Shown piece by piece: positions 1 through 14,262 of a stretch of 64,000 bases of DNA. The DNA is taken from the NCBI RefSeq assembly GCF_018691265.1, contig NW_024881321.1:26920698-26984697 (forward strand). Reading direction: 5' to 3'. Within the stretch, counting starts at the first letter, position 1. The number at the start of each line of letters is the position of its first letter. Origin of the DNA: Tyto alba. Its lineage: Eukaryota; Chordata; Aves; Strigiformes; Tytonidae. The position numbers and the translations under genes were made by a program. The notes under the pieces were generated by a model that did not search any database, was not told the DNA's origin, and saw nothing but the letters and a program-made list of their open reading frames with translations.

Positions 1-806
1 CCTAACACTGACAAGTCCACTAATAAACAATGTCCTTGAGTGCCACATTTACATGTCTTTTAAATACCTTCAGTGATGACGACTCAACCACTTTCCTGGA
101 CAGCCTGTTCCAGTGCTTGACAACTCTTCCAATGAAGAAATTTTTCATAATATCCATTCTAAACCTCCTCTGGCACAACTTGACCCCATTTCCTCTTGTC
201 CTATTGCTTGTTACTTGGGAGAAGAGACCAACACCCACCTCACTACAGCCTCCTTTCAGGTAGCTGTAAAGAGCGCTAAGGTCTCTCATGAGCCTCCTTT
301 TCTCCAGTCTAAACACCCTCAGATTCCTCAGCCACTCCTCATGAGACTTGTGCTCGAGACTGTTCAACAGCTTCATTGTCCTTCTTTGGACGCACGCTGG
401 CACCTCAGTATCTTTCTTGTACTGAGGGGCCCAAAACTGAACTCAGTATTTGAGGTGCAGCCTCACCAGTGCCAAGTACAGGGGGACAATCACTTCCCTA
501 GTCCTGCTGGCCACACTATTGCTGATACAAGCCAGGATGCCATTGGGGTCTTGGCCACCTGGGCACACTGCCGGCTCATATTCAGCTGGCTGTCAACCAA
601 CACCCCCAGGTCCTTTTCCCCCAGGCAGCTTTTCAGCCACTCTTCCCCAAGCCTGTAGCATTGTGTGGGGTTGTTGTGACCCAAGTGCAGGACCCAGCAC
701 TGATCCTTGTTGAACCTCATACAATTGGCATCAACGCATCAATCCAGCCTGTCCAGATCCCTCTGTAGTGCCTTTCTGCCCTCAAGCAGATCAACAACCC
801 TGCCTG
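1..806 (-). mobile_element. CR1 LINE fragment, 3' end of ORF2, cut by window edge
   Basis: Minus-strand frames read as the C-terminal part of the CR1 ORF2 reverse transcriptase. At 490-720 there is MRFNKDQCWVLHLGHN followed by [15 protein letters not shown]. At 20-403 there is [23 protein letters not shown] and KVFKRHV. The frame shifts between the two blocks, so the copy is dead. The 5' truncation falls near 806, just upstream of the region equivalent to LQRDLDRLD. The 3' terminus lies to the left of base 1. It belongs to the same CR1 branch as the copy at 37595-38038. Confidence 0.93.
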
Positions 807-1850
807 AAATGATATTTGTTTGAAAAAGGGCTAAGGAATGAGCTCAAGCACTGGACCCAAAATCATTAGATCCCACTCTGGGTTTTTTTTGACTGGTTCA
901 ACTACTTTGCTCCCAGATTCATTTCATACAGAGGGAATTTGCCCTAAGAAACATGGATGCAAGCTCCCCTGACTACATGGATCAATTGCTAGCCCCTTTT
1001 TGTCTGCAGGTATAGCTATAGCCTTTGGATGGACAGGGAAGAGTACAGAAACCTGACAACCTGACCTGAACCAGAAGCTGAGAGGATTTCTATCTCCTAT
1101 GATAGAAAATGTAGAAACCCCAGAGGTTTTCAAAACTGGCAAGCTCTGAGGAAGCCTTGGGACTGTAACAGGGAAGAAACCACATAGTCTAGACTCAGGA
1201 AAGCAAGACTTTCCAACTTCTGCTGAAGTGTGAGATAACTGTTGTCTGAAGTACCTTCAGTTCAGACACCTCCAGGCTTCTAGTCACACATGCCAGCTGT
1301 CTCCCTCTTCAGAAGGATGCCTCTGAGTCCACTTTTCTGAAAGATGAGAGCACCTGGACACCCCAGCCCAGGCTCTAGGAGATCTGACAGCTGGTGATTG
1401 AAACTGAGAATCTGTTAGCAGCAATGAACAAAGGAATTCAAGAACGTCAGTGTGCATTGCTGAATCCTGAGATTCTTAAGGAAATAAAAATTGTTTCAGA
1501 ATTTCCTGCTTATTCATCAAAAGTTTGCTTACCCATGGTGTTAATAATAGAATGTCTAGTCTCATGCTATAGCTGGGGGTTTCAGTGAAGCTGTATTTGT
1601 CACATAAGAGAATCAAAACAGTCTAAAAATAGTCAAAGTCAGTAGAAAAAAATCTTGTATAAGAAAACTTTCCACTGGCACATTCTCAGTGGAAATCTGT
1701 ACCCATACTTTTTTCTCCTGTGTCAGCTGTTGTCTCCCATCACTGAAGGAGAGTCATCTCAGCAGCATGAATTTTGGTAGGACTGGGCAGAAAAAGGTTT
1801 GAGTTCCTTAACTGCATAAGATTTATTGTGGGAAGCCACAAGTCATTCTC
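807..1850. other. Intronic spacer, locally GC-richer, unassigned
   Basis: No gene is seen. About 880-1400 is visibly less AT-rich than the surrounding intron and lacks CR1 motifs. It may be an unrecognised old repeat or LTR piece. A short open frame at 1394-1588 has no recognisable family. Confidence 0.4.
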
Positions 1851-2089
1851 TTGCACAACCTTAGGAAAGAACTAAATACTTATTTCTGTAGTTCTGAGGC
1901 CCTCTCACCTGAAGGAGATGCCACTGGCAGTGAACAACTTGCAGAAAAAAGACACTGCCTTACTGTGGTATCTTATCCCACTTGTCCCATCAGGAAGAGC
2001 AGATGGGAAAGGTTTTCCCCTAACCCCTGGGAATCAACGCTTTCTGAATCACTGCAGAGTATGCCCAACTGCAGAATATGTACAAGAGT

Positions 2090-2400
2090 GCAAAGCAATA
2101 ATTTTCTGGTTACTACACAATAGATAACTAGGATTAACAAGCTATGAGGCTAAGCAATGGTATGATTGCCATCAGTGATCAGACACCTGATAGTTCTCAG
2201 GCGCCCATGCAGTCATCAGTCAGGTCAGGAGTGGGCTGATCTTCCTTGTTGCTAGGTATTTTTTTCCATGGCGTTTTACACTTTCCCATGTCAGTAGTTT
2301 TCCTCCTGAATCCTTCAACTCCCACAATCCTGTCTGTGGCTTTGCTTCCAGGACCTTGCCTGGCTTTAGCATGGACTTTCTCAAGCTGTAATAACAGTTG
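2090..2400 (+). repeat. Unassigned interspersed repeat, family 1, copy A
   Basis: This aligns by eye to 41560-41895 in the same orientation. Shared blocks include TAACTAGGATTAACAAGCT / TAACTGGGACTAATGAGCT followed by GGCTAAGCA in both; CAGTCAGGT followed by GGCTGAT; TTGAATCCTT / CTGAATCCTT; and GTGG(T)TTTGCTTTCC-like ends. Similarity is roughly three quarters, with many indels, so the family is old. I do not recognise its name. Confidence 0.55.
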
Positions 2401-2479
2401 GATCTGTAAAACCAAAGACACAAGCTTGCACTGAACTTGGCTCACTGACTGGAACTCCTGCACAGGAGTGGCAGGACGT

Positions 2480-5255
2480 TATTTTTTGCATGTTTTGGAC
2501 CTTCTTGTATGAAGTGATTTCTCTGTGCATTCCACCTGTAGCCATATTCTTAGCATGCTCCTCTGGGAAAAAAAAAAAAAAAAAAAAGGAAATATTTTTT
2601 TCCTCTTATAAAGTCAAAGACATGCAAACCTGGAGAAAGTGCTTTGCTTTTTGCCTTATGCCTTGTGTCACAGTAAGGTTAATACTTAGGAGCTGGTAGA
2701 GGCAGTTTGTTCTTTACAGTGGTTGGTTCTAACTAAAAATGAAAGGACAAGTGGCAGTGTTTCTGGCCCTGAAATTTCATTGGTAGACCTTGAGTCAGTA
2801 TGATAAGAGGACTTCCAGATCTTTTTAAATTGTAGCCTCCCTTTTTGTACCCTCTTAAGTGATTAGGAAAGAGATTAGGCTGAAGAGTATCTCAATAAAC
2901 AGCTTATGGAAGAAGTACCAAAATCTTACCACTGAGGTACACATTATAGCCTCTGACTTAAGACCAACATGACCTATATTGTGGTTGTCTTTGTGAACTG
3001 TTTCTATGACTGGAAACATTTCCATTGCAGAAAACCATGTCATTATCAGTCAGAAGATGGGAAGGTGAAGTCATCTGTTTAATGGTAGCATGAAAAGGTT
3101 TCTTTGGACTGACTGAAGCCTTATGAACAAGAGAAGAGCACTGTGTTTAAGGACTTTAAACAGTTGTTACTAAGTTTAGTATTTTAGAAACATGTTTTTT
3201 ATATATGATGATACAATAATCAGCAAGGGATCTGCACATCCTTAAAATATATTTGTCAGTGCAATCAAGTGGCATGACTGTAGCTCATGCAGCTTTAATT
3301 TTTGCGTCATGTATGTTAGCAATGGTGTAACTACCTTAAGGACTTGTTCTGGCAATACAACATACCCAGTTAATCTCAGTCAACTAAACCCACTCTGTCC
3401 TACTGTGATTGTATTTCTGTGGGTACGTGAACTAAACGGTATAAATCTGTTTCTGATACATCATGTGCTGCAATCGCATCTTTGGATTTCAGTTTTATGT
3501 GACAAATATTGGTTAAAATCTTTATAAATGCATGAATGTGTACAACTTCATACTGTTATCTTAATAATAAAATTATTCTTAGAGCAGCTGAAACACAAAA
3601 CCTGCTTGCACCATGTTTTATGGTCATGGTAAAGCAATGTGCTGCTTGTATTCTACTTCTCACTATAATGCTATATAAGATATTTCTGCTATTACAGTAG
3701 GGGACATAATAAACAGCAAAAATCAATTGGGGTGCAAAGGAAGTTGGCTGCCATTCCCAGGTGGAAACATACTTTGAAATCAGAAAATTGCAGCCATGTA
3801 GCCAGTGAGATGATGAAACTATACAGTGCTGAATCACAGACTTACCGTTTGCTTTCCACAAGGCACTGAGCACAACGCCAGTAATACACTCCCCAAGAGG
3901 TAACTAAAGATTCTTCTCACAAACTGTGCTATCAAAAACCAATTGTCTGACTGTGTATGCTTGGAAAATAAAGTGAACCTGAGTGTTGGAGTAGTGGTAC
4001 TGCTTCTAGTAGTTTAGTTAGGAAGACTCTAGGGATTTCAGCTCTTTCTTTAGCATCTGTATAGTCTTAGTCTGAACAGGTTTGCCTTGGCCTCCGCTTC
4101 TGTAGCTTATTACTGAGGCCTTCCCAAGGACAACAGGATCAGGGCTTCTTGTAAATGAATGTTCCCTGTGGGACCCGTAATGAAGAGACTGTTAACTAAT
4201 TATCAGTCTGTTTGGAAGGCATTCATTTTTTAATTGACCTCAAAGCACTCAAGGAACAAAAGGAATCTGAGCAAAGATGATTTGGGTCCAAAGCAGACAA
4301 ATGAGTCATTTGCTTTCATGGGGTAATTGCATGGGTTTATTGGAGTCCACTGGACGTAAAAGTTTTTCAAGTTCAATATGCTGTTGGTTAAAATTAGGAG
4401 AGTTGTGTCTGACGACATGATCTGTATGTTACAGGCAGCTTTCCCTCCCTTCCTTCAGCTGTTTTTTTCTGTGCAAATATTGCTCCCATCATCACTTGTC
4501 AGGCCAATATTACAATGGAATTAATTTAAAACATAATCTGTTTCCTTCTAGTTGAGTAGGAGAGTTCAATTTTGTGACTTAAATGTCAGGTGCAATTTTA
4601 CAGAGGCTGCTTGCAGGGCTGTTATACCCAACAGAGAAGATAATTACAAAGAAGGAGCCTTAGGACTTTTTGGTTAGGGAACAGGTTTTGTCCAACAAAT
4701 GATATTTTAATTTTCAGTATTTTAATATTGGCTGAAATGATGAAACGTGTGTTTTTACTTTAGTTTTAACTGCTATATAAGTTAATACAAAAAATATGAT
4801 ACTGCTGTTTGTTTTTTGTTTTTTTTAAGTTAAAGATAAATATGAGTCAAATTCTTCTACATCACTGTTTTCTCTTTATATATATATGTGACAGAAGAGT
4901 ATAAGTGTATTGGAGGACAATAGTTTTCTATAATAGAAAATGAATAAAGTGATCATGAAGAGTTCTCTGATGCTCCTGATTTCACCATTAGAGCACTTAA
5001 ATTGAAAACTTCAAAAAGCAGGTGTTCAGAAACATCATTGCCAATACAGAAAAAGATCCAAATCTCAAAACAGTGGGCAAGGGTTAAAGCTGAATAAGGT
5101 TTTTGTTTTAATTATATTCAACATATTTTTAAAATAATGTTTTTAAGTATTTTTTTTTAATACAGAAAATTAGGTCGAAAATGTTAATTTAGAAACAAAA
5201 ATCCAGCTGTTCCAGTCCTCTATAATTGTGAGAGGTAGGAAGCTCTGAAGTGCCT
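2480..5255. other. Intronic sequence without recognised features
   Basis: AT-rich, all frames short. Apart from the poly-A tract I see no gene or clear repeat. The open frames at 2855-3043, 3556-3873 and 4230-4418 have no recognisable family and no coding character. Confidence 0.5.
2569..2587 (+). repeat. Poly-A tract
   Basis: A run of about 19 A. No retrogene or SINE is recognisable immediately upstream. Confidence 0.9.
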
Positions 5256-6032
5256 AATCGCAGAACCATAGAACAGCCCGGGTTGGAAGGGACCCTGACA
5301 GATCATCTGGTCTGAGGCAATGTGGGAAAGGGAGCCTAGATGGGATTAACTAGCAACCTGTCCAATTGCATCTTGAAAACCTTGAGCAGCAGGGACCCCA
5401 CCATGTCCCTGGGGAGGTTCTTGCAGTGATTGATTGTTCCCACTGTAAAAATTTTCTTAAGTCAAGATGAAACCTCTCCTTGTTCAGCTTCTATCTGTTG
5501 CTCTTTGTCTTCTCCATGTGGCTCATTGTGAAGAGAGATTCTCCGTGCTCTTTGCAGCTGCCCAGTAAGTGCTGGGATACTGTAATAAGGTCCCCCCTGA
5601 GCCTTCACTTCTCCAGGGAAAAAAGATCTAACTACTTCAGTCCTTCCTCACAGGGCAGGTTCTGCAGCCCTTTGATCATCCTCATGGCCCTCCTTTGGAC
5701 CCGCTTCGGTCTGTCCGCACCTTCCTTGAATTGTGGGGACCAGAATGGGACACAGTTCTCCAAGTGCAGCCTGGCAAGCTCTGAGTAAAGCGGGATGAAT
5801 ATGTCTCTATCTCTGCTAGTAGTGCCCCTGTGGATGCAGCCCAGGATCTGAATTTGCCTTTGCTGCTGCCTTGGTGCACTGCTGACTCATGTTCAGCTTG
5901 TTGTCCTCCAGGAGCCCAGATCCTTTTCAGAAAGGCTCCTCCCCAGCCATGCAGATCCTAGCTGGTACTGGTCTCTTTGGTTAGTCTGTCCCAGGTTTAG
6001 GACTTTGAACTTGTCTTTGTCATACTGTTAAG
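5256..6032 (-). mobile_element. CR1 LINE fragment (minus), complete 3' end
   Basis: The + strand opens AATCGCAGAACCATAGAACA then GGGTTGGAAGGGACC, the reverse complement of a CR1 3' terminus. It continues through CCTGTCCAATTGCATCTTG, CTTTGGACCCGCTTC and GATGCAGCCCAGGATCTG to the RT region near TTGAACTTGTC at about 6008. All frames are broken. It is more diverged than the copies at 37.6 and 51.4 kb. Confidence 0.92.
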
Positions 6033-7491
6033 AAATTACGCTGCCTTCTCCACAAATGGCTGAATATGAGTAAGTCTGAAGCAGGCATTTCTAATTTTAA
6101 AGAACATGGTTAATGACAAAACCCAATCACATTAATCCAATCTTCATAATGAAGGATGCAAAGATGTCTTCTCTTCCTTTAGGCTCTGTTGATGCATACA
6201 GGGTGACCAAATTTCAAAGCACACTTTGAATTTATTAACCACACCTTTTTTTTATTAACATTTATTCATTGCTGGATTTATGAAGCAGTGTGATGACTGT
6301 ATATTTCTATTCTCACCAGTCACACACTTAGTTCTACCATTCTGTAAACAGAACAATAACAAATTTTTAATTTATGATTGAGATAGAAACTATAAAATAT
6401 TGCATCCCTCAGAAATAATTGTTTCTGGAATTGTTAAATTTGCAACATGACCCATAAAAAATTCTGGCTGATGTAAAATATCTTGTGATCATGCTTCCAG
6501 TTCTAACAATGTAACCAATGCTTGCATCAGGTGTTCGGGAAATCTGGCAGTGAAATTGTTAAGTGTAATGTTATATTCCATAAGGTTTATTGCTCCTTCA
6601 GATTATATCTTCTGCAAGTAATTACCATGCTCAAATCAGTTCTGGCATTTTGATACACAGTAGAAGCATTTATTCAGCTTGAGAGTTGTAAGTTGCAATG
6701 TTCTGAAGACTTGTGAGGTTTGTAGCATGTTATGGGGACACCGAACTGCAATATATCTGAATATAAAACAAGTGCTTTATAAATTGTTATATTACACTCC
6801 AAAGCAACATGCTAGCAGGATTGCCAAATTCAACTGCAAAACTTGCCAGTTTGGATCATGTGAAGGCAGGTGTGAGATTACAACTGTAATAAAACTGAAA
6901 TTAAATACTGGTAGCTGAATTTGTAGTAGGCAATTGATTTGATTTATATAACATAAGCCACGTGAGGAGAGATATGTAGGTCAGCATCTTCACCTGGAAA
7001 CAGTGGTTAGAAGAGTTGTGGTAGGTCGCTGGGAACTGCTGAGTTAATACTTATTTAGTCTGGCAAAATGCTGGTGCAGTGTAACTGCACTCTGTCAAAC
7101 TTGTATGGGGAGACACCATTTACAAAATGGAAAAACTAGTCAGTTATATCCAATGCCATTTGCACCATAAAAATCTTTGCTACAATTAGCATATGAACGT
7201 AGACCATATGGAATTTCCCAGGGCAAGAACTGGTACATTATCTCTGAGCACATTTTCAGCTGGCAAAATATTTAAGGTGTGCAACTACACAGATCAGTGA
7301 TTAAACTCCTTTTAGAGCGATATAACAATACATTACAAAATGCAAATGATAAATGATCCTGTTCAGGGAAATAGAGGAAGCACAATCAAATATAGCCTGC
7401 AGAGTTATTTCCAATCCAAACAGTCTGTTATAACAGATTTGCATCAAAAAAAGAGGAAAAAAATCCAAACTAAAGAACACACACCTTAATT

Positions 7492-7512
7492 AAAAAAAAA
7501 AAAAAAAAAAAA
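7492..7512 (+). repeat. Poly-A tract
   Basis: A 21-base A run preceded by TTAAT. No source element is recognised. Confidence 0.9.
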
Positions 7513-8677
7513 GTGTATGCTTTTTTTTGTCCAAGGAGTGAACTAATGACCGGGTGATTCTAACATGAGTTGGAGGCTTAATAAGAACCAGTGCAAAATG
7601 GTGATTGATGCGTTTAGGAAGGAAATTAAAATTAAGCATACAGAAATGACTGTCAGAGAGCTTCCATTTGCCATTCCCAGGAAAGGGCCCAAGTTTTTCT
7701 CCAAGTTGTGAGCCTTTGGATACTTCAGCCAGTCATGGTCAGTACAAACATGCTAGGCCTTATGAGCCACAATTTCTAAAGACTTCATCTTTGCAAAGTA
7801 TACTTGAACTTCTTAGGGCTAGAAACACTCCATTGGCATGGAGCAGTGAAAAATGCTTTTGCTTTACCTATAATCTGGCTTGAGCCTCTAGTGCAAGAAA
7901 GAGGAGAAGGAAAAGAATCTTGAAGCATAATATGAAGTGTAGCACAATATTCACATTATTATTTCTTTCTACAAAAAATGCAGGGAGTATATGACAGTGG
8001 AGGAGAGAACTATAAATCTTGTTTTTAAAAATCTGATTATATTTTAGCAAAGTTTTTATGATGAAAGCAGGTGATTAGTATAGATGATTTAGGAAGATAT
8101 ATTGTTAGGAAAGGAAAGCAATGAGGTAGTGTGGAAGTTGTGAGCATTTCTGATAAATACAAGTTTCATATTTCAGCAGCCCAGAGCCTAATGAATATAT
8201 GAAGATCCAGTGGGAAGTAATTTTTGTAGCAAAGAGAAAGTAAGACCATAAATAAATAGGCAAGACAAAAATAAATATTGCTACAAAAATGTCTGATATA
8301 CCAAGTTCAATATGCTTGAATTTGTCATAATACTCAGTATAACATAATGTCTTAGAAATCTAGACCAATAATTGTTACTCACTAAATACAGTGCCTTGAT
8401 GATTAGGATTAATTCAGTTGATAGTCTGGCAATTATGAAAAACAAACCAGATAGAAGAGGAAAAAAAAAATTGAAATGAACAGAGGAAAGAAAACTGACC
8501 TTTATAAAAATGCTTGACTGCAACAGCACTAGGGGACGTGATCATTATAGAAAGCGTAAACTATCACTGACTGAACTGGGATAGCAGGTCTACCCAGTGC
8601 TTTCCAATGAGCAAAATCCCCTGGGTTTATCAAGGAAGGGGGTTACAGTTGTTATGGATGGGGTTTGGCTTTGGTTG

Positions 8678-8678
8678 T

Positions 8679-8710
<32 letters not shown>

Positions 8711-8713
8711 TTT
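8678..8713 (+). repeat. (TTTTG)n simple repeat
   Basis: About five TTTTG units followed by a T run. Confidence 0.9.
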
Positions 8714-9502
8714 ATTTAACCAAGCACGCAGCACTGCTTCTAATGAAACAATATTCCAGCTTTCCGTATCTTTCTGACATCTAATAAAAACTCAGAACAT
8801 TACTGTTACTAAAATAATACTTATTGTGTCTTATGGTACCTATACAGTCACATGTTACCTGTTGAATAGTTTCAGTTTAATATTACTGTGATGTAGAGGG
8901 TAAGGCAACCATTATTTTGACACTATCATTTATGTTTGACAGCAGCTGGCTCACCAGACCCTGTATGTGTTGTTTATGGCTTAGATGTGTGATTTTGAGA
9001 ATGGAGAGGAATCAATTTATTGTGTTGAGAGGGTGTAGTAGACATGGGAAACAATCATTACAATATTGTGATGGTCATGGGGTATCTCTTTTTCTAGGTT
9101 TATACAGTGTTTTATATCATGGTGCTTTTGGACATGACTGGGACTTGTAGGTAGTGCTGATGACATTAACTGATAATAATGAAATGATCCTTCCTGAAGA
9201 TAAGAGCTAAGAGCTTTTAAAAAGTCTTGAGACTGCTAAAAGAAATTTTGTGACGTTATAGTTCATATATTATGAAGTCTTGCAGAAAAAGCAACCTAAG
9301 ATGGGGGTGATGGGTCTCAGTTGAGGAATGACTAAATTTCAAATTAAAAGACTTAATTCAAAAACTGAAATGAAAATTGGAATAAGGTTAGGGCAAACTC
9401 AAGACAATGTTTATTCTAAGCATGTGCAAACCTCTCTTTGATGCTGTTTTCAAAATGATGCAGCAGCTAAATGTATTGTACTCGTGGGAAGCATAAACCT
9501 TA

Positions 9503-9635
9503 GGGCCTGATTCTCCTCACTACATAACAAGAATGGTGAAAAGTACCCTTAAAGTAGGTATAAATTGCATTTAAATCTTCTTTATGGCTCAGCAGTGGTA
9601 GAAGGGAGCCTTGATATAAATGAGAATCAGGTCCC
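9503..9635. repeat. Small inverted-repeat (MITE-like) element
   Basis: The left end GGGCCTGATTCTC (9503-9515) is mirrored by GAGAATCAGGTCCC (9622-9635), an inverted match over 13 bases with one extra base. The 133-base interior is non-coding. This is the architecture of a non-autonomous DNA transposon or a decayed palindromic repeat. Similar GGGCCTGATTCT ends are common in reptile and bird genomes (recalled, not checked). No target-site duplication is clear. Confidence 0.55.
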
Positions 9636-10596
9636 CAGTATTTATTTAACCCTTGGGCTTTGTATATCATTTTATTTGCACCTTTCAGAGATTTGCAGAG
9701 GGATTTTTAATCAGGATTCGGTGTACAGAAAGCTAAATGTTTTCATTGCCTTACAAGTAACTTTAATCATAGAGGCAGATCATTCTTTTTATTTCTCAAG
9801 AGGATATGGTAGAATTTCTTGCCTTTGTACAAACTGAGCTAAATGTTTCTGACACCCATAGTACAGTGTCAATTGGAAATTCACATTTCATGTAATAACA
9901 GACCATTTTAATTTCATGAGCTAAAGAATTGGTTTCCACTTGCAAATTGTACCGAAGAAAGCAATATTGTCAGAAGAACTGGCACAGTGCTTCAAGAGAT
10001 AAATCTATTGAATTAAATAAGAGGCTTTCATTACCTTTTACATTGCATTTCTGTATAATATAAGCATTAATTAAACTCTTCATTGCTTGCTCCTATTCAG
10101 CAGCGCACTTGCTCAGTCTGACAAGAAATGCTGCCCAAGAAAACATGTGGCATGCAAACACAGTCATTAAAATACATTTGCTCAAGCAGAAGTGAAGGAA
10201 GGGTAGAAGGGGAGAATGTTTTGGTGCATTTGGGCAAGTGAGACCTAGCTGTAGAAACATAATTTCTGTGGTTCAGGTTTTGACAGCAAGACAGCTCTGA
10301 TGACTTGTAACAGGTCATCTTAGTATTTCTCCAGGCATTTTGAATACAATCAGAAAGCAAACAATTGTCTTTGAATTTTTAAGTCTATTTATGAGGAAGG
10401 CTTCTTCAGCGTGAGGAATCACTTTCAGCATGAGACAGTTTTACCTTTTGAAGTGTGAAAACAACTCTGCAAAGTGTGTCTCCCCTCCCGTGTGAGGAAT
10501 TCCCCAACCATGGAAAAGTTGTTGATACAGATTCAAAGTGTTCCCAATCAAGTAATCAAGCCTTAAAGAGCTCTCTGTGTATCCCATCTTCCTTAA

Positions 10597-13649
<3,053 letters not shown>

Positions 13650-14262
13650 AATCACAGAATGAGAGCATGACTCAGATGTGAAGGCAAGTCTGGAGATGGC
13701 CTAGTCAAACTTCCCCACTCAAAGCAGCTTCAGCTACTGCAGGTTACACAGGAACGTTTGCAGCTGGGTTTTGAATGTCTCCAAGGGTGAAGAATCCACA
13801 GCATCTCTGGGCAACTTGTGCCAGTGTTTGAACATCCTCAAAGTAAAGAAGTGTTTTCTTGTGTTTAGATGCAATTTTCTGTTTGTTTGTTTGGTTGTTT
13901 TTTTTTTTTTTTTTTTAATTTGTGCCCATTGCTTCTTGTCCTGTCACTGGGCTTTGTTGTAAAGATCCTGGCTTCATCTTTACTCCTCCCATCAGACATT
14001 TATACACATGGATCAGATCCTGCTGAGCCTTCTCTTCTCCAGGCTGAATAGTTCCCACCTTCTCAGACTCTGCTCATATGAGAGATGATACAGTCCCTTC
14101 ATAATCTTAATACCCTTTACTGGACTTGCATCTGTTTAACCATACCTGTTTTGTACTGGGGAGCCCAGATGTGGACCCAGAACTTCAAATGCGGCCTTAT
14201 TAGTGCTGAGCTGAGAGGAAGGTTCACCTCCCTCAGCCTGCTGACAGTGTTCCTACATCATT
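13650..14262 (-). mobile_element. CR1 LINE fragment (minus) with poly-T expansion
   Basis: The + strand begins with AATCACAGAAT and continues through GGCAACTTGTGCCAGTGTTTG, TTGTGCCCATTGCTTCTTGTC, CTTCTCTTCTCCAGGCTGAA and GTGGACCCAGAACTTC. This is the order expected for an inverted CR1 3' region. A GTTT-rich stretch and a T run at 13881-13916 interrupt the consensus just before TTGTGCCCATTGC. The reading frame is destroyed. Confidence 0.9.
13881..13916 (+). repeat. GTTT/poly-T low-complexity insertion inside CR1
   Basis: GTTTGTTTGTTTGG followed by about 19 T, not part of the CR1 consensus; most likely microsatellite expansion after insertion. Confidence 0.75.

Larger units (their letters stand above)
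6033..9502. other. Intronic sequence without recognised features
   Basis: AT-rich, with no gene seen. It contains a poly-A tract at 7492-7512 and a (TTTTG)n run at 8678-8713. Confidence 0.5.

Noticed and set aside
113..658. Long + strand open frame
   Set aside because: It is the complement of the CR1 ORF2 on the minus strand; the composition is that of an antisense shadow.
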